A stretch of DNA of 64,000 nucleotides from Sanghuangporus weigelae (taxonomy: Eukaryota > Basidiomycota > Agaricomycetes > Hymenochaetales > Hymenochaetaceae): NCBI GenBank assembly GCA_033182465.1, contig CP137321.1, positions 1,612,001 through 1,676,000 on the forward strand, in the 5' to 3' direction. The first letter of the stretch is position 1. Each line of letters starts with the position of its first letter. This document shows positions 58,547 through 64,000 of the stretch, in pieces. A program made the position numbers and the translations under genes. The notes beneath the pieces are model-generated. The model was not told where the DNA came from. It made no database searches and worked only from the letters and a program-made list of their open reading frames with translations.

Positions 58547-59096
58547 CTAATTTTCTTCAAATCGGTGAGTCATCATACCTGGATCCTCTCTTTACACTGG
58601 ACTTATTTGTCCGTTGATAGATCTCCCTACTCTCTTGGTGTTGAGGAGTGCGTATCTTTCGGCAAGTGTATGCTTCTGCTTCTTCCATGCTATTCTCCTT
58701 CTTCCCGCGTATCTTTACTCACGATGCACTGGCTTTTCTGGTGCGGCCGGCCGACCCTCGTAACCGCTAGACTACTTCTTGACGGAGGCGAACGCAGAAT
58801 TGTGGAGCTCATCGGGCACCCTCTAAACAATTTAGATTACCCGACTCTCCGGCATTGAGCATCTGCATTCGGCTGCAACGGGAGTACATCGGGATTGATG
58901 TACTACAGCCACTATCAAACATCTCCTGAGTCGCAAAAACGTGGTTGGAGCACGGACTAGTCTATCCGAAAATTTTCGCGAACGTTGGTGTTCTCGCGTT
59001 CTGTAAATTTTACAGGCAAAGGATTTAGACGCGGTATATATAAGCCACTCATTTCAATATCGTATTGTTCAGACAATAGACGCCAAACACCACGAT
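58547..59096. other. Region between MITE-like element and HAD phosphatase gene
   Basis: 550 bp. An open frame (58412-58858, +) starts inside the mobile element and runs through its right TIR, so I reject it as a gene. The right end carries the HAD gene promoter with a TATATATAA box. Confidence 0.5.
59035..59043 (+). promoter_or_regulatory. TATA box of HAD phosphatase gene
   Basis: TATATATAA lies about 54 nt upstream of the ATG at 59097, with no other start codon between. Confidence 0.5.
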
Positions 59097-59973
59097 ATGC
59101 CTGCTGTTACTGAGACTTTTGATGGTATCCTCTTTGACATGGATGGAACTCTGGTTGATTCGACGCAGGGTGTCATCGGTGCCTGGCATTCCTTTAAAGA
59201 CACGTATCCTCACATCCATGTCGAGGACCTACTAAACAGTACGCTGCCTTACTTGTCCCCTCAACTTGCCATATTCACTTGCATTTGTCTTGGTAGCTGC
59301 TCACGGAGTAAGGACCGTCGATAATCTCAAGCTGCACTGTGGTATTACGGACCCAGACGAGCTCGAATCCGAGGCAGTCCGCTTTGAGCAGGAGATCGTC
59401 AACCAATCGGTAAAGAACGGCCGACAAGGCATCGTTCAGCTACCCGGTGTCCGCGACCTTTGTAACCACCTTTTCACTCTGCCCGGGGGTTCTCGACGTT
59501 GGGCCATCTGTACATCTGCCACGAGAGCGTATGCAACTCAGGCGCTGAAGATAGCTGGTGTTCCTCATCCTCCGAACTTCATTGCTGCTGAAGACGTCAA
59601 GACGGGCAAGCCTGCGTGAGTACTTCGTCGTCTCCCCGGAATCACAAATGCTCATCAAAAGTACAGTCCAGATCCGTATCTTGAGGGAGCCAAGCTCCTC
59701 GGCGTTGACCCGAAACGCTGCCTCGTAGCGGAGGACGCACCAGCTGGCATCGCCAGCGGTCTCGCAGCGGGCTGCAAGACCCTTGCAGTCGTGACCTCCC
59801 ATACCGCTGATTCTATGCGCGAAGCAGGGTCTACCTATCTTGTGCAAAATTTGGGCAGGTAAGTTTATTGATGCCACATGATAGCCTATCCTGCAAGTAC
59901 TCATCTTAGTCCTAGTGTATCAATGAAATTAACATCCGAAGGTGTCAAAGTCACAATGAACACCCTAGAATGA
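59097..59973 (+). CDS. HAD-superfamily phosphatase (GPP/DOG sugar- or glycerol-phosphatase type)
   Basis: Small cytosolic phosphohydrolase of the Gpp1/Dog2 group. It begins MPAVTETFDGILFDMDGTLVD (motif I DxDGT). After intron 1, TAHGVRTVDNLKLH matches the Gpp HG.RT segment. Motif II is AICTSAT, motif III the Lys in VKTGKPAPDPYL, and motif IV VAEDAPAGIASG. It ends GVKVTMNTLE. Four exons; introns of ordinary size. Substrate (glycerol-3-phosphate or 2-deoxyglucose-6-phosphate) cannot be told from sequence. Confidence 0.88.
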
Positions 59974-60326
59974 GCAGAACCTCAGTTTCGGAATATCTCA
60001 CATAGATTTTTGTATCACTGCAACTTATAGAATATAGAATCAGCAACGCCATGTTTCAAATATCTCTGTATATGGTCTGCTGCACATAGACTTGATTCTC
60101 GTAGATTCAGTCCCTCACTCTCAATGATCTGGCACTTTTTGCATTGCCTAAAGTATACGAAGAAACAAAAGAGTGATTTCCTGTCATGCTATGGAATATA
60201 AAGAAGGTATATAGAGCGATGGAACGTGATGCAGTCATTCATTTGAACAAAAAGGATACGCAGAAAACAGGATTAGAGGATTCGTAAAGACCACGAGCAG
60301 TAGCAATCCCGAGAAAATGAAACTTT
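59974..60326. other. Convergent 3' region between HAD gene and alpha-tubulin
   Basis: 353 bp between opposing stop codons; AT-rich 3' UTR-like sequence only. Confidence 0.6.
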
Positions 60327-62134
60327 TCAATACTCGCCAGCCTCTTCGACATCAGCAGAATCAATGCCGACCTACGGAGAAGGTAACGTCAGAATCCAAA
60401 ATGCGGGCCTCCATAAGTATAAAATACAAACCTCCTCGTAGTCCTTCTCAAGAGCGGCAAGGTCCTCACGAGCCTCAGAGAACTCACCCTCCTCCATACC
60501 CTCACCGACATACCAGTGGACAAAGGCGCGCTTCGAGTACAGAAGATCAAATTTGTGATCCAATCGGCTCCACGCGCTAGAAATCGCAGTGGTGTTGGAG
60601 AGCATGCAAAGGCTGCGAGTGACCTTCGCAAGATCACCACCAGGGATGTGTGCCGGGGCCTCATTGCAAATGCCGAGCTTGAACCCTGTCGGACACCAGT
60701 CGACGAACTGGATGGTACGCTTGGTCTTAATGATGCTGACAGCAGCATTCACATCCTTCGGCACGACATCGCCACGGTAGAGCAGAGCACAAGCCACTAT
60801 GCAGGATGTTAGAGCGGAATGAAAGAGGAATTATAAGCACGTACTGTATTTGCCCTCCCTAGGGTCGCATTTAACCATCTGGTTGCCGGTCTCGAAACAT
60901 GAGAACGTCATGTCAGCAACCGAATTCTGCTCGTGGTGCGCCTTCTCAGCAGAGATAATCGGAGCAAAAGTAGCCAGAGGGAAGTGGATACGCGGGAACC
61001 TAAGGGCAACATGAGATATGATATCGTAAAATCCGAACGTGAAGTACATACGGAACCAGGTTCGTCTGGAACTCATTCAGATCGACATTCAAAGAACCGT
61101 CGAAACGAAGGGAGGCAGTAATCGAGGAAACGACCTGTGCAATGAGCCTGTTGAGGTTCGTGAAGCCTGGCGACGATACACCAAGGCGTTGCTTGCAAAT
61201 ATCGTAGATAGCCTCGTTGTCAACCTATATATCGTTTGCGAGTGATCAATAATACTATCTTCCACCCAGAAAAAGATAGCAACGCACCATAAACGAGCAG
61301 TCTGAGTGCTCGAGCGTAGTGTGGGTCGTCAGAACGGAGTTGTATGGCTCAACGATAGAGTTTGAGGTCTTCGGAGCGGGGTACACGGAGAACTCAAGCT
61401 TCGACTTCTTGCCATAGTCAGTAGAAAGGCGCTCAAGCAAAAGAGCACCGAAGCCAGAACCGGTTCCACCACCGAACGAGTGGAAGACGAAGAAGCCCTG
61501 AAGACCCGAGCAGTTGTCCGCCAAGCGACGGATCTTGTCCATTACGACATCAATCTGCTCCTTGCCAATCGTGTAGTGACCTCTGGCGTCTGAAATAAAA
61601 TAAACCATGCTTAAAAAAAGGTGAAAAATAAATTACGTAACGAAAACATACAGTTGTTTGCTGCATCCTCTTTGCCCGTCACAAGAGTCTCCGGATGGAA
61701 AAGGCTCCTATACGTGCCCGTTCGGACTTCATCGATGACGTTGGGCTCAAGGTCAACGTAGAGAGAGCGGGGAACGTGCTTTCCCGAGGACGTCTCAGAG
61801 AAGAAAGTACTGAAGCCATCGTCATTTTGAGAAGGTGAACCCTCAACGAGGCGACCGTCGGGCTGCAGAAATTAGACAGATCAACGAAAATAAAACGAGA
61901 ACGGACGAGAAAGTGCTTACGCTCAGACCGTGCTCAACAGTGTAGAGCTCCCCTGTAAGGTCAACACATGTTAATCAACATCTCTATATAAAGATAAACA
62001 CGACACGCAAACGCGCGTAAAACGCGTTTTCCCGCGCCGAAATCGATATCAACTATATTGAAAAGATGCTCACAGCAAGCGTTACCGATTTGAACACCGG
62101 CTTGTCCAACGTGTACGGAGATAACTTCACGCAT
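60327..62134 (-). CDS. TUB1: Alpha-tubulin
   Basis: Microtubule subunit. The start at 62134 gives [20 protein letters not shown], spliced through a codon for Trp to ELYTVEHGL. Later motifs are [59 protein letters not shown], the tubulin signature [49 protein letters not shown] and [20 protein letters not shown]. The C-terminal tail ends ADVEEAGEY, with the terminal Tyr typical of alpha-tubulin. Six or more exons, about 450 aa. The C-terminal 13 residues are on a separate small last exon. Confidence 0.97.
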
Positions 62135-62623
62135 TGTCGTTAAAGGCTCTGTCACAACATCAGTCGAAAAGTCGGTAAAAAGCGCGACAGAAAGGACGAG
62201 CTCGTGTTGCTGACACAATGGATGAAGAAAGATGAGACTTACAGTGATATGGTGCGTTGGAAAGTTTTCGTGAACGTAAACGACGGACGTCGTGGACGTG
62301 GGCGAAGGGGTGGAACCGATAAAAGAACGCGAAATAACGTGACGTTTCGGAGTTTAAATTTAGGCTCTTTTTGGTGCCGCGGTTTAAATTTACATTAATG
62401 CCAACCACCAATATTAATCCATTTCAGCCTATCTGCGTCAAGAGCTGAAAATGAGACACTGGAAACTAAAATACTCCGGCATTAAATGTGACGTCCAGGA
62501 CCTGATAATGAATACAAAAATCTAATCAATTCAGTTACAGACACCAAGCAGATGAATGGTAGCCAAAGTGGACACGAGATTGAAAAAAAAAAAAAAAACG
62601 ATATCGACTATCCAATCCAATCT
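62135..62623. other. Intergenic region upstream of alpha-tubulin
   Basis: 489 bp with the alpha-tubulin promoter/leader and the 3' flank of the next gene. It includes a run of 16 A at 62583-62598. No gene is seen. Confidence 0.55.
62583..62598. repeat. Poly-A tract (16 A)
   Basis: Uninterrupted run of 16 adenines on the + strand, just beyond the stop codon of the minus-strand orphan gene. Homopolymer; probably 3' UTR/terminator-proximal sequence. Confidence 0.8.
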
Positions 62624-64000
62624 TCACGAATTTTGCCCCCCGCTAGCAGAAGATCTCCTACTCATCCTTACTGACGCCGATCTAGACCTTCGCGAGCCAC
62701 GTTTGGAAAGTCCTACTTTAACTTTCTTCAGACCAGACACGGTTTTATTTTTGCCCTTGGTAGCCTTAGCGGAGCTGCGCTTAGTGAAGTACCTAAAGTT
62801 CAAAAGTGCATTGAACACGAGACTTCGATGGAGTAAAGAAAAAGAACTGACGTCATGATAGACGCCCATAAGCTAAGGCCGTGCATAGGTCCGACCTCCG
62901 CCGAATACTATTAAAAAAATACGATTAAGCCACCAAAGGCCACAATGAACGAAACTAATGACGAGACATACCTGTTGCTCAGAAACGGACTGACGAGGAG
63001 GTTTAGAAGGATCATCTTCAGGATCCAGCACTGCCTCTACAACGTCTTTGGCCTTCCGCTTCGGCATTTTCTTGATCGTTCTTGGTGCTGTATGGTAAAG
63101 TGTCTTCTTCAAAAGGGCCAATGATTCGGGCTGGATAGAAATTATCGTTCAGCCCAAGAAAGACACTGAACAACAGGGGCATTACGGACCGTATCGCATC
63201 GTGCTGCAATCGCACTTGGCGGAGGATGCTCATCCTCTAGGTCCAATGGGCCCCATCTTCTACTCTTCTGTATTTTACCGTCACCTTCACTTTCATCGAC
63301 GGTTTCACTCGTCATTATGGAGGCATTGTCTGAGATAGAAACATGAACCAGTCCCAGCTCTCGAGCACGAGCAAGCGTATTCTCGTATTTCCTGTTGGTC
63401 TTCTTGCGCCGTCTTTCAACCCTCTTGGCGACGTTTTTGAAACGTCTGTCCCATTCCTGCTGCCCCTCTAGCCATCGTCGCGCGGGTGCTTCTCGCAATA
63501 AGCCTATTTCATTCGCCTTCAGTCTCAGGCAATGCATATCCTTCTTGTCCTCCATTGGCCGTACGCGGCCGCGTATATCGACGCGCTCCCGAATCATCAC
63601 TACTTTTAAGAACTCATCCTAGATAATGCGTGAGTATTGTTTGAAAGGACTGAAGAAAAAAGCCCACCAGATCTCGCTCATCACATTGTGAATTATTCTT
63701 TATTGACTCGGATGAAACAAGCCTGTGCAAAGAAGGATGTTCCTGTATGTGCTCTTTCGTAGTCGCCTTGTTATCATCCAATATCGCAGTAGAAGATTTG
63801 CTGTTTGAGCCAAAACTGAGGGGCGAGGACAGCGACTTCAACCCATTTCCTATGCGGGTTGTCATCGGAGGAGGAGGATGTAGATTAGACGAAATCGAGC
63901 TTTCGGTCACATCACTGCCATCTTTGACGAGTTCTGGGAAGTTGACACCTTGTCTTTGACACCACGGATTTTGCGTTACATGTTTGGCGAAACTCGCGAT
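62624..64000 (-). CDS. Orphan basic protein, 5' end beyond the window
   Basis: Partial: the reading frame is open to the right edge (ending IASFAKHVTQNPWCQRQG in the window), so the start is missing. Exons run 64000 to about 63680, about 63618-63200, about 63130-62970, a short exon near 62910-62850, and a last exon ending at 62624. Visible are a Ser/Pro-rich stretch (SSISSNLHPPPP), a helical segment LKANEIGLLREAPARRWLEG then QEWDRRFKNVAKRVERRRKK, an acidic linker, RTIKKMPKRKAKDVVEAV, and a very basic Ser/Arg tail (SKRGSRRSRSASVRMSRRSS). Basic clusters suggest a nuclear protein. Family not recognised. Confidence 0.6.

Noticed and set aside
58412-58858. 148-codon open frame on the + strand
   Set aside because: It starts inside the MITE-like element and runs through its right terminal repeat into flanking DNA; no domain is recognisable.

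Overview
This is eukaryotic DNA from a filamentous basidiomycete, most likely Agaricomycotina. Almost every gene is cut by many short (about 48-60 nt) GT...AG introns, gene order is compact on both strands, and the set is typical of that group: chitin synthase, a GH79 glycosidase, a rhamnogalacturonan acetylesterase, a CLPTM1-family protein and a basidiomycete-type AAA ATPase. No operons, CRISPR arrays or prokaryotic signals are present. I found no convincing tRNA or rRNA gene.

Left third (1-19 kb): the GTPase RBG1/DRG1 (+), the ER glucosyltransferase ALG8 (-), the V-ATPase assembly factor VMA21 (+) and the ribonucleotide reductase small subunit RNR2 (+). Next comes a poly-Q, Ser/Pro-rich orphan protein (+) flanked by long pyrimidine-rich stretches, then about 3 kb with no supportable gene. 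After it lie two adjacent secreted-protein genes (rhamnogalacturonan acetylesterase and a small glycosylated secreted protein) and ribosomal protein RPL5.

Middle (19-46 kb): RBM42-like RNA-binding protein (-) divergent from CTNNBL1 (+); UTP15 (-) divergent from TCTP/TMA19 (+); chitin synthase (-) divergent from CLPTM1 (+); an 855-residue orphan protein with paired cysteines (+); a GST-like protein (-); TOM20 (+); a SET-domain protein (+); an AAA ATPase (+); and GH79 (-).

Right third (46-64 kb): glutaminyl-tRNA synthetase GLN4 (+), the cleavage/polyadenylation factor CFT2/CPSF100 (-) divergent from ARF1 (+), the exocyst subunit SEC15 (-), a non-coding terminal-inverted-repeat element (MITE) in the SEC15 upstream region, a HAD phosphatase (+), alpha-tubulin (-) and a partial orphan gene (-) running off the right edge.

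The genes are mostly housekeeping: translation and ribosome biogenesis (RBG1, RPL5, UTP15, TCTP, GLN4), RNA processing (RBM42, CTNNBL1, CFT2), secretory pathway and polarised growth (ALG8, VMA21, ARF1, SEC15, chitin synthase, tubulin), and a few secreted carbohydrate-active enzymes. I do not see a multi-gene novel system. The most unusual signals are the run of 7, 9 and 12 nt microexons plus a GC-AG intron in RBG1, an 11 nt microexon in ARF1, the perfect 33-bp inverted-repeat element, and the orphan poly-Q gene with its strand-asymmetric flanks.
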